The notes beneath the pieces are model-generated. The model did no database searches and was not told the origin of the DNA. It saw only the letters and a program-made list of their open reading frames with translations. Shown here in pieces: positions 27,773 through 37,525 of a stretch of 64,000 nt of DNA. Location: positions 62,001 through 126,000 of the forward strand of contig NKIH01000002.1 in assembly GCA_002255925.1 (NCBI GenBank), in the 5' to 3' direction. This DNA comes from Burkholderiales bacterium PBB6. Its GTDB lineage: Bacteria; Pseudomonadota; Gammaproteobacteria; Burkholderiales; Burkholderiaceae_C. Each line of letters begins with the position of its first letter. Position 1 is the stretch's first letter. Both the position numbers and the translations under genes were made by a program.

Positions 27773-28318
27773 TCAGCTTTGGGCGCTGTCGATCAGGCCC
27801 ATGTCGGAGGCGCTCATCAGGGCCTGGATGTCCATCAGGATCAGCATGCGCTCACCCACGTTGGCAATGCCGGTGATGAACGACATGTCGACCTGGGCGT
27901 TCATCGCCGGGGCCGGCTTGACGGTGTCGCTGTTCAGCTCCAGCACGTCCGACACCGCGTCCACCACGGCGCCCACCACCCGGCCCTTGATGTTCAGCAC
28001 GATGACGACGGTGAAGTCGTTGAATTCGGCGGTGTCGCAGTTCAGCTTCACCCGCAGGTCGATGATCGGCACGATCACGCCGCGCAGGTTCACCACGCCC
28101 TTGAGGAAGTCGGGCGAATTCGCGATGCGGGTCGGCTGCTCATAAGAGCGGATTTCCTGCACGCGCAGGATGTCGATGCCGTATTCCTCGCCGCCGAGGC
28201 GGAAGGTCAGAAATTCACCGTGGCTGGTGGCAGCGGCAGCGGCGCGCTTCTTGGCGCCCTGCATGGCGCGTTCGGCTTCGTGGCGGGCCACTTGGCTGGC
28301 TTCGGTCATCATGTCCAT
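27773..28318 (-). CDS. cheW: Chemotaxis coupling protein CheW
   Basis: A 181-residue CheW-like protein; the CheW domain begins near residue 35 (FLTFRLGGEEYGIDILRVQEI) and contains GVVNLRGVIVPIIDLR, the receptor- and CheA-binding core. A 33-residue N-terminal extension rich in Ala/Lys precedes it. CheW bridges receptors to CheA in the polar arrays. An AGGA site precedes ATG 28318; a second Met is at codon 4. It is the last gene of a ten-gene chemotaxis run and ends just before the bidirectional terminator. Confidence 0.92.
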   Translation of the reverse strand: MDMMTEASQVARHEAERAMQGAKKRAAAAATSHGEFLTFRLGGEEYGIDILRVQEIRSYEQPTRIANSPDFLKGVVNLRGVIVPIIDLRVKLNCDTAEFNDFTVVIVLNIKGRVVGAVVDAVSDVLELNSDTVKPAPAMNAQVDMSFITGIANVGERMLILMDIQALMSASDMGLIDSAQS

Positions 28319-28368
28319 GGCGGTTTCCTGAGGGTGAAGGTGGGCAATATCGTGCCGGGTTGAACGGG

Positions 28369-29844
28369 TTATCGGCTCAAAGCCAGGGGGCTTGAGCGGT
28401 CTGTGTCAGTTTGTCGATGGTGGCTGTGCAGGCGGAAGGTGCTGACCACGCCATTCAGGCGCGAGGCCTGGTCGTTGAGGCTCTCCGCGGCGGCGGCGCT
28501 CTGCTCCACCAGCGCGGCGTTCTGCTGCGTCATCTGGTCAAGCTCGTTCACTGCGTCATGGAGGTCGCCGATACCCTGGCTCTGGCTGGCCGTGTCGGCC
28601 GTGATCTCGCGGATCATCTGCGACACGCGCTGCACCGATTGCACGATTTCCGTCATCGTGGTGCTGGCGTCCGCCACCTGGCGGGCACCGCTGTCCACCT
28701 TCTCGACGGAGGCATTGATCAGGGTCTTGATCTCGCGCGCGGCTTCGGCCGAGCGGCCGGCCAGCGTGCGCACCTCACCCGCGACCACGGCAAAGCCGCG
28801 GCCTTGCTCGCCCGCTCGGGCGGCTTCCACGGCGGCGTTCAAGGCCAGGATATTGGTCTGGAAGGCAATGCCGTCGATCACGCCGATGATGTCGCTGATC
28901 TTGCGGGAGCTGGCGTTGATGGCGTCCATCGTCGACATCACCTGCGACATCGCATCACCGCCGCGCTGGGCCACGGAGGACGCGCTGCTGGCGAGCTGGT
29001 CGGCCTGCACGGCCGAGCTGGCGCTGTGGTGCATCGTGCCCGACAGCTCCTGCATGCCCGAGGCGGTGCGCTGCAGATTGCTGGCGGCGCGTTCGGTGCG
29101 CTGGCTCAGGTCGAGGTTGCCGGCAGAGACTTCACGGCTGGCCACATGGATCGAATCGACCGATTCCTGCACCTGGCCGACGATCTGGCGCAGCCCGTCG
29201 CGCATGGCCACCACCGAGCGCATCACGTCACCGATCTCGTCGGGGCGGTTGGTGTCGAGGGCCACCGTCAAATCGCCTTCGCCCACACGGCGTGCGGCTT
29301 CAGCCAATTCACCCAGCGGGCGGCAGATGGTGCGCACCTGGAACGAGGCAATGATGGCCAGCACGATGGCCACGATGCCCATCACGCCCGACACGCCCCA
29401 CACCGTGCGCATGCGCTCGGCGCTGGTCTTTTCATGCAGCTGGGCGGCCTTGGCTTCTTCGTTCTTCACCAGCGCGGTCACGGCGGTGCGCTGTGCGGCC
29501 ACGGCGGCGGCGGTCTTCAGCGGGTCGGCCAGCTGGGCCAGCAGTTGGCGCTCTTCGCTGGAATCGACCAGCTTGCCCATGCGCTCATGCAGCTCCTTCA
29601 TGCCGGCGGCGCCCTGGGCCAGCTCCGGATGGTCCGGGTTGGCGGCCAGGCGCAGGGCCTGGGCTTCCAGCTGGCCTTGCCACTGGTAGGCCACGGCCAG
29701 GCGGGTTTGCTGGTCACGCTGCGCAGCACCGGCCACTTCGATCAGGCCCTTGGTGCGCACGGCGGCAGCGCCGGCCATCACGGCCATCATCGTGATCAGG
29801 ATCAGGGTCGGCGTCCAGAGCCGACCGGCGAGTCTGAGGTTCAT
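28369..29844 (-). CDS. Methyl-accepting chemotaxis receptor, no docking tail
   Basis: A 491-residue receptor. One hydrophobic segment lies at 10-28 and another near 150-170; between them is a helical periplasmic region (four-helix-bundle type, no Cache fold seen). HAMP follows ([18 protein letters not shown]) and then the signalling domain with tip [17 protein letters not shown] near residue 325. The protein ends in a His/Ser-rich tail without the WETF pentapeptide, so methylation would rely on help from tailed receptors. It is the last receptor in the array before cheW. Confidence 0.93.
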   Translation of the reverse strand: MNLRLAGRLWTPTLILITMMAVMAGAAAVRTKGLIEVAGAAQRDQQTRLAVAYQWQGQLEAQALRLAANPDHPELAQGAAGMKELHERMGKLVDSSEERQLLAQLADPLKTAAAVAAQRTAVTALVKNEEAKAAQLHEKTSAERMRTVWGVSGVMGIVAIVLAIIASFQVRTICRPLGELAEAARRVGEGDLTVALDTNRPDEIGDVMRSVVAMRDGLRQIVGQVQESVDSIHVASREVSAGNLDLSQRTERAASNLQRTASGMQELSGTMHHSASSAVQADQLASSASSVAQRGGDAMSQVMSTMDAINASSRKISDIIGVIDGIAFQTNILALNAAVEAARAGEQGRGFAVVAGEVRTLAGRSAEAAREIKTLINASVEKVDSGARQVADASTTMTEIVQSVQRVSQMIREITADTASQSQGIGDLHDAVNELDQMTQQNAALVEQSAAAAESLNDQASRLNGVVSTFRLHSHHRQTDTDRSSPLALSR

Positions 29845-29915
29845 GGGGGGTGTCTCCGGCTGCGGTGCAGTCTTCGTGGTTTCAGGGGGTTCGCGGGCCA
29901 GCCAGGGTCAGCGCG

Positions 29916-31490
29916 TCAATGGGTCAGCAGTGGGGCGTCATGGCTCGACAGCCGGAAGGTGGCCACCACCTCCGCCAGTTGGCGCGCCTGTTGTTTGAGG
30001 CTCTCGGCAGCTGCAGCCGACTCTTCCACCAGCGCGGCGTTCTGCTGCGTCATCTGGTCGAGCTGGCTCACGGCCACGCCCACTTCGCCGATGCCCTTGC
30101 TCTGCTCGGTGGTGGCGGTGGAGATCTCCTGGATGATGTCGTCCACCCGGCGCACCGAGCTGACGATGTCGCTCATCGTGGTGCCGGCTTCGGCCACCTG
30201 CCGGGTGCCGCTTTCCACCTGTTCGACGCTGGCGCCGATCAGGCTCTTGATTTCGCGGGCGGCCTCGGCCGAGCGTTGCGCCAGGCTGCGCACCTCGCCG
30301 GCCACCACGGCAAAGCCGCGGCCTTGCTCACCGGCGCGGGCGGCTTCAACGGCCGCGTTCAGGGCCAGGATGTTGGTCTGGAAGGCAATGCCGTCGATCA
30401 CGCCGGTGATGTCGGCAATCTTGCGCGACGCGGTGTTGATGGCATCCATCGTCTGCACGACCTGCGTCACGGCCTGGCCACCGCGCTGGGCCACGGCCGT
30501 GGCCGAGGCGGCCATCTGGCTGGCCTGCGCGGCGGAGTCAGCGCTGTGGCGCACGGTGCCCGTCAGCTCTTCCATCGAGGCAGCGGTTTGCTGCAGGTTG
30601 CTGGCCGTGTGTTCGGTGCGCTGGCTCAGGTCGAGGTTGCCGGTGGCCACCTCGTCGCTGGCGGTGCGGATGCTGTCGGCGCTGTTGCGCACCTGGCTCA
30701 CCACCTCGCGCAGCGCGCTTTGCATCTCATTCAGGCGATCGACGAAGCGCGACACCTCGTCGCGCCCGGTGTTCGGCACGGCCTCTGACAGGTCGCCCTT
30801 GGCGATGCGGCCTGCGGCGGCACTGGCGTCGTCCAGCGGCCGGGCGATCGACTTGACGATGGCCCAGTTCAGTGCCGAGAAGGCGATCAGCATGGTCGAC
30901 ACCGCGATCAGCCGAAACAGCGACTGGGCGGCCTCGTGGCTCTTGGCCTCGGCCTGCTCAGCGGCCATGGTCTCGCGGGTGTTGCCCAGCCAGGTGGCGA
31001 AGCCCGCGCGGGTCTTTTCAAGCTCGGGCCAGTTGCGGCTGGCGTAGGCAAAGCCGGCGCTGGCGTCCATCTTGGCGTCCACCACCTGTTGCAGCACGGG
31101 GGCCACTTCCTTGGCGTAGGTGTCGAAGCCGGCCATGCCCTCGGCCATCACGCCCTGGCGCACGTCCTCGCTCAGGTTGGCTTGCAGCAGGGCGCGCAGC
31201 TTGGTGGTTTCCTTGGTCCAGGCGGCCAGGTGGTCGCCGGCTTCCACCGCGTTGTTGGCGGTCAGCAGCACCGATTGCTCCAGCCGCTGCACGCGCTCCA
31301 GCGCACTGCTCAGCTCACTGCTTTCGGCGGACAGGGCCGTCTGCTTGGCCAGCAAGGCCTCGCCGCGGGCCTGACTGGACTTGAAGGCGACAGCCGCCCA
31401 TACGCCGAGTGCGATGACCAGGATGCTGAGCACCAGCATGCTGCCCAGCAGACGCTGTCGAATACTGAAATTGCGCAGGAAAGAGTTCAT
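29916..31490 (-). CDS. Methyl-accepting chemotaxis receptor, no docking tail
   Basis: A 524-residue receptor with helices at about 16-36 and 190-212, a helical periplasmic domain between them, HAMP ([18 protein letters not shown]) and an MCP signalling domain ending [10 protein letters not shown]. There is no WETF tail. The conserved hairpin tip and the CheW-binding region are intact. Its periplasmic half differs from the neighbours and gives no ligand clue. Spacing to the next receptor gene is 71 bases. Confidence 0.93.
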   Translation of the reverse strand: MNSFLRNFSIRQRLLGSMLVLSILVIALGVWAAVAFKSSQARGEALLAKQTALSAESSELSSALERVQRLEQSVLLTANNAVEAGDHLAAWTKETTKLRALLQANLSEDVRQGVMAEGMAGFDTYAKEVAPVLQQVVDAKMDASAGFAYASRNWPELEKTRAGFATWLGNTRETMAAEQAEAKSHEAAQSLFRLIAVSTMLIAFSALNWAIVKSIARPLDDASAAAGRIAKGDLSEAVPNTGRDEVSRFVDRLNEMQSALREVVSQVRNSADSIRTASDEVATGNLDLSQRTEHTASNLQQTAASMEELTGTVRHSADSAAQASQMAASATAVAQRGGQAVTQVVQTMDAINTASRKIADITGVIDGIAFQTNILALNAAVEAARAGEQGRGFAVVAGEVRSLAQRSAEAAREIKSLIGASVEQVESGTRQVAEAGTTMSDIVSSVRRVDDIIQEISTATTEQSKGIGEVGVAVSQLDQMTQQNAALVEESAAAAESLKQQARQLAEVVATFRLSSHDAPLLTH

Positions 31491-31527
31491 GGTGTGAGGG
31501 CCTGAATACTGCTTGGAGAAGGGCCGG

Positions 31528-33303
31528 TCAGAACGTTTCCCAGTCGGCGTCAGCGGCCGCAGAGGTCACGGGAGAGGGGGCGGGTGAAGGGGTGGGCCTG
31601 GGCGCGGTGGCACTTGCGGCCTTGGCGGTTTGCTGGCTGGCAAGCTGGCGCAGTGCGACGGGTTTGGGCGGTGCCACGGCGGCGGTGCCAGACGACACCG
31701 GTCGGTGCGCTGCGGCCGACGTGGACGCCACCTTGCGCGGGCTGGCCGAGCTGACCGGTGCGGTGTCGTCGCCAAAACGGAAACGACTCACCACTTCGCC
31801 CAGTCGCTGCGCCTGGTCCTTCAGGCTTTCAGCCGCGGCGGCGCTTTGTTCCACCAGCGCGGCGTTCTGCTGCGTCATCTGGTCGAGGTGGCCGACGGCG
31901 CTGTTGACCTGGCCGATGCCCTGGCTCTGCTCATTCGCCGAGACGGTGATCTCGTTGATGATGTGGGTCACGCGCTCGACCGAGCTGACGATCTCGTTCA
32001 TCGTGGCGCCGGCCTCGCTCACCTGGCGGGCGCCGTTGTCGACCTTTTCAACCGACACGTTGATGAGGGTCTTGATTTCGCGGGCAGCAGCGGCCGACCG
32101 GCCCGCCAGGCTGCGCACTTCGCCCGCCACCACGGCGAAACCGCGGCCCTGCTCACCGGCACGCGCGGCTTCCACCGCGGCGTTCAGGGCGAGGATGTTG
32201 GTCTGGAAAGCGATGCCATCGATGACGCTGATGATGTCGCTGATGCGGCGCGAGGCGAGGTTGATCTCGTCCATCGTCGTCACCACCTGGCCGACGGCGG
32301 CACCACCGCGCTGGGCCACTTCCGAGGCCGTGCGGGCCAGGGTGTTGGCTTCGGTGGCAGCCTGGGCGCTGAGGCGCACGGTGGCGGTCAGCTCTTCCAT
32401 CGAGCTGGCGGTTTGCTGCAGGCTGCTGGCAGCCTGCTCGGTGCGGCTGCTCAGGTCCTGGTTGCCGCTGGCGATCTCGTTGCCGGCGTCACCGATGGTG
32501 CGGGCCACCTGGCGCACGGTGCCGAGCGAGTCGCCCAGCTGCGTCACCATGTGGGCGATGGAGCGTTGCAGTGCGCCGATCTCGTCGTCGCGGTCCTGCT
32601 GCACCGTCACTGCCAGATTGCCCTTCGCCACTTCGGCGGCCACATCGGTGGCGGCCCGCAGGTCGGTCATCATCTTGCGCTGCAGCACGGCCGCCACGGC
32701 CACGGCCACGGCGGTCATCAGCAGACTCACCAGGCCCAGCACGATGCCGGTCTGGTGGTTGCGGCGGGCTGAATCGGTGCTGGCAGCGCGTGAGGCGGTC
32801 TCGATGTTGTCCACCAGGCCGTTCAGCGTCAGGCCGGCGGTGTTGAAGGCGGCGTTGGCGCCCTGCATGGCCGCGACACCGGTGTTCGGATCGACCGAGG
32901 ACAGGTCCAGCGCCTCGTCCGCGTTCTTGATGTAGGTCTTCAGGTGCTGGCTGAGCTCGCCGGCCTTCTGCTGCAGGGCGTCGCCATGCTCACCGCCGTC
33001 GACGACGCCGGCCACCACGCGCTGGATGCCGTCGCCTTGCTTGGCGAGGTCGGCGCGGGCGGCCTTGATCGCTGCATCATCCATCGAGCCCACCAGCGTG
33101 ATGGTGCGGTAGACGAAGGCATGCATCTGGCCCATCTGGGCCTGCACGCTGGTGATGGTGCGCAGCTGGTCAATGTCGGTGCCGTGGGTGGCGGCCGTCT
33201 GGCTGGCCTCGCGGTCCATGAAGGCCATGTTGATGCCCCCGCCGCTGAGGGCCACCAAGGCGATGGCCACCGGCGGCAGCAGCAACTTGGTCGAGAGCTT
33301 CAT
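31528..33303 (-). CDS. Methyl-accepting chemotaxis receptor with DWETF tail
   Basis: A 591-residue receptor. The periplasmic helical region lies between hydrophobic segments near 10-28 and 187-209. HAMP and signalling domains follow; after the signalling helices comes a Pro/Ala/Ser-rich linker of roughly 75 residues and a C-terminal ADWETF. The last five residues match the tethering pentapeptide of E. coli Tar/Tsr (NWETF) that docks CheR and CheB. An AGGAG ribosome site lies just before the ATG. Confidence 0.94.
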   Translation of the reverse strand: MKLSTKLLLPPVAIALVALSGGGINMAFMDREASQTAATHGTDIDQLRTITSVQAQMGQMHAFVYRTITLVGSMDDAAIKAARADLAKQGDGIQRVVAGVVDGGEHGDALQQKAGELSQHLKTYIKNADEALDLSSVDPNTGVAAMQGANAAFNTAGLTLNGLVDNIETASRAASTDSARRNHQTGIVLGLVSLLMTAVAVAVAAVLQRKMMTDLRAATDVAAEVAKGNLAVTVQQDRDDEIGALQRSIAHMVTQLGDSLGTVRQVARTIGDAGNEIASGNQDLSSRTEQAASSLQQTASSMEELTATVRLSAQAATEANTLARTASEVAQRGGAAVGQVVTTMDEINLASRRISDIISVIDGIAFQTNILALNAAVEAARAGEQGRGFAVVAGEVRSLAGRSAAAAREIKTLINVSVEKVDNGARQVSEAGATMNEIVSSVERVTHIINEITVSANEQSQGIGQVNSAVGHLDQMTQQNAALVEQSAAAAESLKDQAQRLGEVVSRFRFGDDTAPVSSASPRKVASTSAAAHRPVSSGTAAVAPPKPVALRQLASQQTAKAASATAPRPTPSPAPSPVTSAAADADWETF

Positions 33304-33347
33304 CGAGAACTCCTGGAGATCGGGTGGGTGTGGGCGGCGTATGGGAA

Positions 33348-33809
33348 TTACTTGTAGATGCCGCCACAGACGACCGTGTCGTCCAGCTTCTCGCAGTACA
33401 TGGCCTTGGGCTCGACCTTCTTGTTCTCCGGGTTGGTGAACTTGTAGTCTTGCCAGAACGAAGCCTTGGTCTTGGCCATGTCCACGCGCTCACGCACGAA
33501 GGCCTTGCCGTCCACGTCCTTCAAGTCGATCAGGTTCTTGCCCACCATCTTCTCGTTGGCACCGTGGGCATGCACCACGCCGTCCAGGCCGTACACCACG
33601 AGGTACAGGTCTTCGTGGCGGAACTGGCCGGTCTTGCTGGTGATTTCGGCGTAGCCCTTGTCCTTGCCGTTGGCCTTGATGAAGGCCACGCCCTTTTTCA
33701 CCATGCCCGTGGCGTCGGCCTCGGTGGCACCACCGGCGGCGGCCATCAGGGCGGGGCTGGCGGCCAGCAGGCAGCTGGTCAGCAGGGTCAGTCGGATCAT
33801 TGAGCGCAT
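33348..33809 (-). CDS. Secreted stand-alone Cache-domain protein
   Basis: A 153-residue protein with a signal peptide (cleavage near ALMA) and a single Cache-like domain ([64 protein letters not shown]). No membrane anchor follows, so it should be free in the periplasm. Two cysteines near the C-terminus (MYCEK and VVCGG) could form a disulphide. It lies between two receptor genes in the chemotaxis run, with an AGGAG site before ATG 33809. A possible role is to bind a ligand and present it to receptors; this is inference. Confidence 0.82.
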   Translation of the reverse strand: MRSMIRLTLLTSCLLAASPALMAAAGGATEADATGMVKKGVAFIKANGKDKGYAEITSKTGQFRHEDLYLVVYGLDGVVHAHGANEKMVGKNLIDLKDVDGKAFVRERVDMAKTKASFWQDYKFTNPENKKVEPKAMYCEKLDDTVVCGGIYK

Positions 33810-33864
33810 GGGGAACTCCTGGTCGAAAAGGGGGTGTCGACGGTCAACAGAGGCAGGCAGACGA

Positions 33865-35673
33865 TCAGAAGGTTTCCCAGTCGTCGTCACTGTGGGCAGC
33901 CACCGCCGGTTTGGCGCTGGCCACGTTGGTCAGGGTGGGCACGGAGGCGGGTGGGCGCGGAGCCGGGGAGGCCGCTGGTGCCTTCGGGCTGGCAGCTGCG
34001 GCGGGGGCGCTCTTGGCGGGTGCGCTTGCCTTGCCTGCCGGGGCGGGCGACGCAAAGCGTGCAGCAGCCGGGGTGTGTGCCGGGGCCGCGCTGGCCATCG
34101 GTGCACGGTCATCCAGACGGAAGCGGGCCACCAGCGCGTTCAGGCGCTGGGCCTGGTCCTTCAGGCTTTCAGCCGCAGCGGCACTTTGTTCCACCAGCGC
34201 GGCGTTCTGCTGCGTCATCTGGTCGAGGTGGTTCACGGCGCTGTTGACCTGGCCGATGCCGGTGCTTTGCTCCGAGGCCGACACGGTGATGGCGCCGACG
34301 ATGTCCGTCACACGCTGCACCGAATCCACGATCTCGTTCATCGTCTGGCCGGCGTCCTGCACCAGGCGCGTGCCGTTGTCGACGCGTTCGACCGAGGCGT
34401 TGATCAGGGTCTTGATTTCGCGGGCAGCCTCGGCCGACCGGCCCGCCAGGCTGCGCACCTCGCCGGCCACCACGGCAAAGCCGCGGCCTTGTTCACCGGC
34501 GCGGGCGGCTTCCACCGCGGCATTCAAGGCCAGGATGTTGGTCTGGAAGGCGATGCCGTCGATCACGCTGATGATGTCGCCGATCTTGCGCGACGCGTGG
34601 TTGATCTGATCCATCGTGGTGACCACCTGGGCCACCACTTCGCCGCCGCGGCGGGCCACATCGGAGGCTGACGTGGCCAGGCCCGAGGCCTGCTGGGCCG
34701 ACTGGGCGCTTTCGCGCACCGTGCCGGTCAACTCTTCCATCGAGCTGGCGGTTTCTTCCAGGCTGCTGGCGGCCTGTTCGGTGCGGCTGCTCAAGTCCTG
34801 GTTGCCCGAGGCCACTTCGTTCGAGGCCACATGGATGCTTTCGGAGGCGCGGCGCACTTCGCCCACCAGGCCAGCCAGTGAGCCCTGCATGCGCGACAGC
34901 GCGTTCAGCAGGTCGGCGGTTTCGTCCTTGCCTTCGACATCGATCTTGTGAGTCAGGTCGCCTTCGGCAATCGCCAGTGCCACGGCACGGGCCTGCTCGA
35001 TCGGTGCGGTGATGGAGTGCGAGTTCAACAGCGTCAGAGGAATCACCACCAGCATCACCAGGGCCAGCACACCCACGAAGGCGTAGCTGGTCTGCTTCAT
35101 CTGGGCGTTGAATGCGGCCTGGGTCTCGGTCGCTTCACTGTCGACGATGTCCGCGATCTTGCCGACATTGGTCTCCACCGTTTGCACATGCTCCTTGGCA
35201 CGCTGCAGCATCTTGTCTGCGCCGCGGGCGTTGTCGTAGGCGCCGTCCTGGATGCTGGCCAGCACCTTCTCGGTGTCGGTCTTGTAGGCGGCCAGGGCCT
35301 TGAGCGAGTCGCGGGCGATCGGGTTGTCTTCGTCTTCCTCGCCTTCGAGCAGGCCGTTCAGCGCCGCCTCGGTGCGGCCGATGGCGGCGTTCCAGCTCTC
35401 GCGGTGCTTGAGCACGGCCACGCCGTCCTCGTAGTTGATGACCATGTCCTTCTCGTGGCGTCGCACCTCGCCCAGGCCTTCACGGATGGCCCCGACGTTG
35501 TGGATCTCCTTGATCGAGTGCGACATGAAGTTCTCGTTCAGCGTCTGCATGTGCCGGCCACCGAACATGGCGGTCAGGCCCACCAGGCCAAACAGACCGA
35601 GCACCATCAGGATGGCGCCTTGCATGCGCAGCCTGATCGAGAATTGACGCATTGACTTCGTCGTGAAGCTCAT
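33865..35673 (-). CDS. Methyl-accepting chemotaxis receptor with DWETF tail
   Basis: A 602-residue receptor. First helix near 15-35 (MQGAILMVLGLFGLVGLTAM), periplasmic helical domain with GGRHMQTLNENFM, second helix near 192-213, HAMP (APIEQARAVALAIAEGDL) and signalling domain with the standard tip. A long Ala/Pro-rich linker of about 80 residues leads to DDDWETF. The periplasmic part resembles the four-helix 4HB_MCP class. It follows the 583-residue receptor by 46 bases. Confidence 0.94.
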   Translation of the reverse strand: MSFTTKSMRQFSIRLRMQGAILMVLGLFGLVGLTAMFGGRHMQTLNENFMSHSIKEIHNVGAIREGLGEVRRHEKDMVINYEDGVAVLKHRESWNAAIGRTEAALNGLLEGEEDEDNPIARDSLKALAAYKTDTEKVLASIQDGAYDNARGADKMLQRAKEHVQTVETNVGKIADIVDSEATETQAAFNAQMKQTSYAFVGVLALVMLVVIPLTLLNSHSITAPIEQARAVALAIAEGDLTHKIDVEGKDETADLLNALSRMQGSLAGLVGEVRRASESIHVASNEVASGNQDLSSRTEQAASSLEETASSMEELTGTVRESAQSAQQASGLATSASDVARRGGEVVAQVVTTMDQINHASRKIGDIISVIDGIAFQTNILALNAAVEAARAGEQGRGFAVVAGEVRSLAGRSAEAAREIKTLINASVERVDNGTRLVQDAGQTMNEIVDSVQRVTDIVGAITVSASEQSTGIGQVNSAVNHLDQMTQQNAALVEQSAAAAESLKDQAQRLNALVARFRLDDRAPMASAAPAHTPAAARFASPAPAGKASAPAKSAPAAAASPKAPAASPAPRPPASVPTLTNVASAKPAVAAHSDDDWETF

Positions 35674-35719
35674 GAAAGGCGCTCCCTGCGGCCTGACGGG
35701 TCGTCAGCCGTGGTTGGAA

Positions 35720-37471
35720 TCAGAAGGTTTCCCAGTCGTTGTCGCTGCCGGCGGTTTCCGCCATGGCTGGACGCGGTGCCGGGGCAGGGGCCGGCCTGGC
35801 GGCTGCAGCCGGACGCGGGCTGGCGGCAGGCTTGGGTGCTGCGGGCTTGGCCAAGGCGGGGGCCGAGACCTTGCCATGTGTTTGGGCACGTCGTGCAGGC
35901 GATGGGCTGACCGGGCTGCCGGCCGGGCCGCTGCCCAGCTCGAAGCGGCTCACCACCTGCGCGAGGCGTTGGGCCTGGTCCTTCAGGCTTTCGGCGGCGG
36001 CGGCGCTTTCTTCCACCAGCGCGGCGTTCTGCTGCGTCATCTGGTCGAGGTGCGTGACCGCGCCATTGACCTGGGCGATGCCGTCGCTCTGCTCGGCCGC
36101 TGCCGCAGTGATTTCGCCAATGATGTCGGAGACGCGCTGCACGCTGCCCACGATGTCGGTCATTGACTGGCCGGCCGTTTCCACCAGGCGTGAGCCCGAC
36201 TCCACCTGCTCGACGCTGGCGCCGATCAGGGTCTTGATTTCACGGGCCGCCGAGGCGCTGCGCTGGGCCAGGCTGCGCACTTCGGCAGCCACCACGGCAA
36301 AGCCGCGGCCTTGTTCGCCGGCGCGGGCGGCTTCCACCGCGGCGTTCAGCGCCAGGATGTTCGTCTGGAAGGCGATGCCGTCGATCACGCCGATGATGTC
36401 GGCGATCTTGCGGCTGGCCGTGGCGATGCCTTCCATGTTGCTCACCACCTCACCCACCACCTCACCCCCCTTGCGGGCGGCTTCGGCAGCGGTGGCTGCG
36501 AGCTGGTTGGCGGTGCGGGCCGAGTCGGCGGTCTGGCGCACCGTGCCGGTGAGCTGCTCCATCGACGAAGCCGCTTCTTGCAGGTTCGAGGCGGTTTGTT
36601 CGGTACGTGCGCTCAGGTCTTGCGAGCCGATCGCGATCTCGCTGCTGGCGGTGGTGATGCCGTCAGTTGATGAGCGGATGCCCGACACCATGCCATGCAG
36701 GTTGTCGCGCATCTTCAGCATGGCGCGTTGCAGCTGGCCAATTTCGTCATCGCGGCTCACCCGTACGTCCGTCGACAGATCACCTTCGGCGATGTGCTGG
36801 GCGGTTTGAATCACGCGGTGCATGGGCACGGTGATCGAGCGCGTCAGCGACCAGGCAATGAACGCACCCAGCGCAATGGCCAGGGCGGCACTGGCGATCA
36901 GCAGCTTGCGCGTGGTCTCCAGCATGGTGTGGCCGGTGGTGACGAGGCTGGCAGCTTCGTTCTCCAGGATCGTCGACAGCTTTTCCATCGCCGCCATGTA
37001 GGCCTGGGCGGCGGGCATCATCTCGGTGTCCACACGGGCCGTCACCGAAGCGTCCTGCTCCTTGAGGCCCTTGAAGATCGCTGCGCGGATGTCGACGTAG
37101 GTCTTGCGTGCCGCGCCGATCTTCGCGAGTTGTTCGCGCTCGGCGTCGTTCAGCTCGGTGGATTCCAGGTCCTTCTGCAGCGCCGAGATGCGGGCACTGG
37201 TTTCCTTGATCAGCGGGTCCACATGGGCTTGCAGGTCGGCGTTGCCGCCGGACTTGGCAATGGCCAGCGCCCGCGCCAGGTTGACCTGGGTCTGGCCACT
37301 CCACTGCTCGGCCAGCGCGGCCTGGTGTTCGCTCGCTTCCACCTCGGCATGCAGGCGGTCCACCTCATGCAACCGGATGAAGGCGGCCACGCTCATCAGG
37401 CCCATCAGCCCCAGCACGGAGCCGAAGCCGATGGCGAGTCGCTTGCCTACAGGAATGTCTTTGAATGCCAT
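35720..37471 (-). CDS. Methyl-accepting chemotaxis receptor with DWETF tail
   Basis: A 583-residue receptor and the first one after cheA. Hydrophobic helices near 12-32 and 190-210 bracket a helical periplasmic domain. HAMP ([18 protein letters not shown]), methylation helices and tip are standard, and an Ala/Pro-rich linker ends in NDWETF. Being the first receptor downstream of cheA it may be the most strongly expressed of the array, though this is not shown by the sequence. Confidence 0.94.
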   Translation of the reverse strand: MAFKDIPVGKRLAIGFGSVLGLMGLMSVAAFIRLHEVDRLHAEVEASEHQAALAEQWSGQTQVNLARALAIAKSGGNADLQAHVDPLIKETSARISALQKDLESTELNDAEREQLAKIGAARKTYVDIRAAIFKGLKEQDASVTARVDTEMMPAAQAYMAAMEKLSTILENEAASLVTTGHTMLETTRKLLIASAALAIALGAFIAWSLTRSITVPMHRVIQTAQHIAEGDLSTDVRVSRDDEIGQLQRAMLKMRDNLHGMVSGIRSSTDGITTASSEIAIGSQDLSARTEQTASNLQEAASSMEQLTGTVRQTADSARTANQLAATAAEAARKGGEVVGEVVSNMEGIATASRKIADIIGVIDGIAFQTNILALNAAVEAARAGEQGRGFAVVAAEVRSLAQRSASAAREIKTLIGASVEQVESGSRLVETAGQSMTDIVGSVQRVSDIIGEITAAAAEQSDGIAQVNGAVTHLDQMTQQNAALVEESAAAAESLKDQAQRLAQVVSRFELGSGPAGSPVSPSPARRAQTHGKVSAPALAKPAAPKPAASPRPAAAARPAPAPAPRPAMAETAGSDNDWETF

Positions 37472-37525
37472 GGGGAGTACTGCTTCAGGAGAGAGTGGGG
37501 CGGTGCATGGGGTGGCGGCTGGGGT

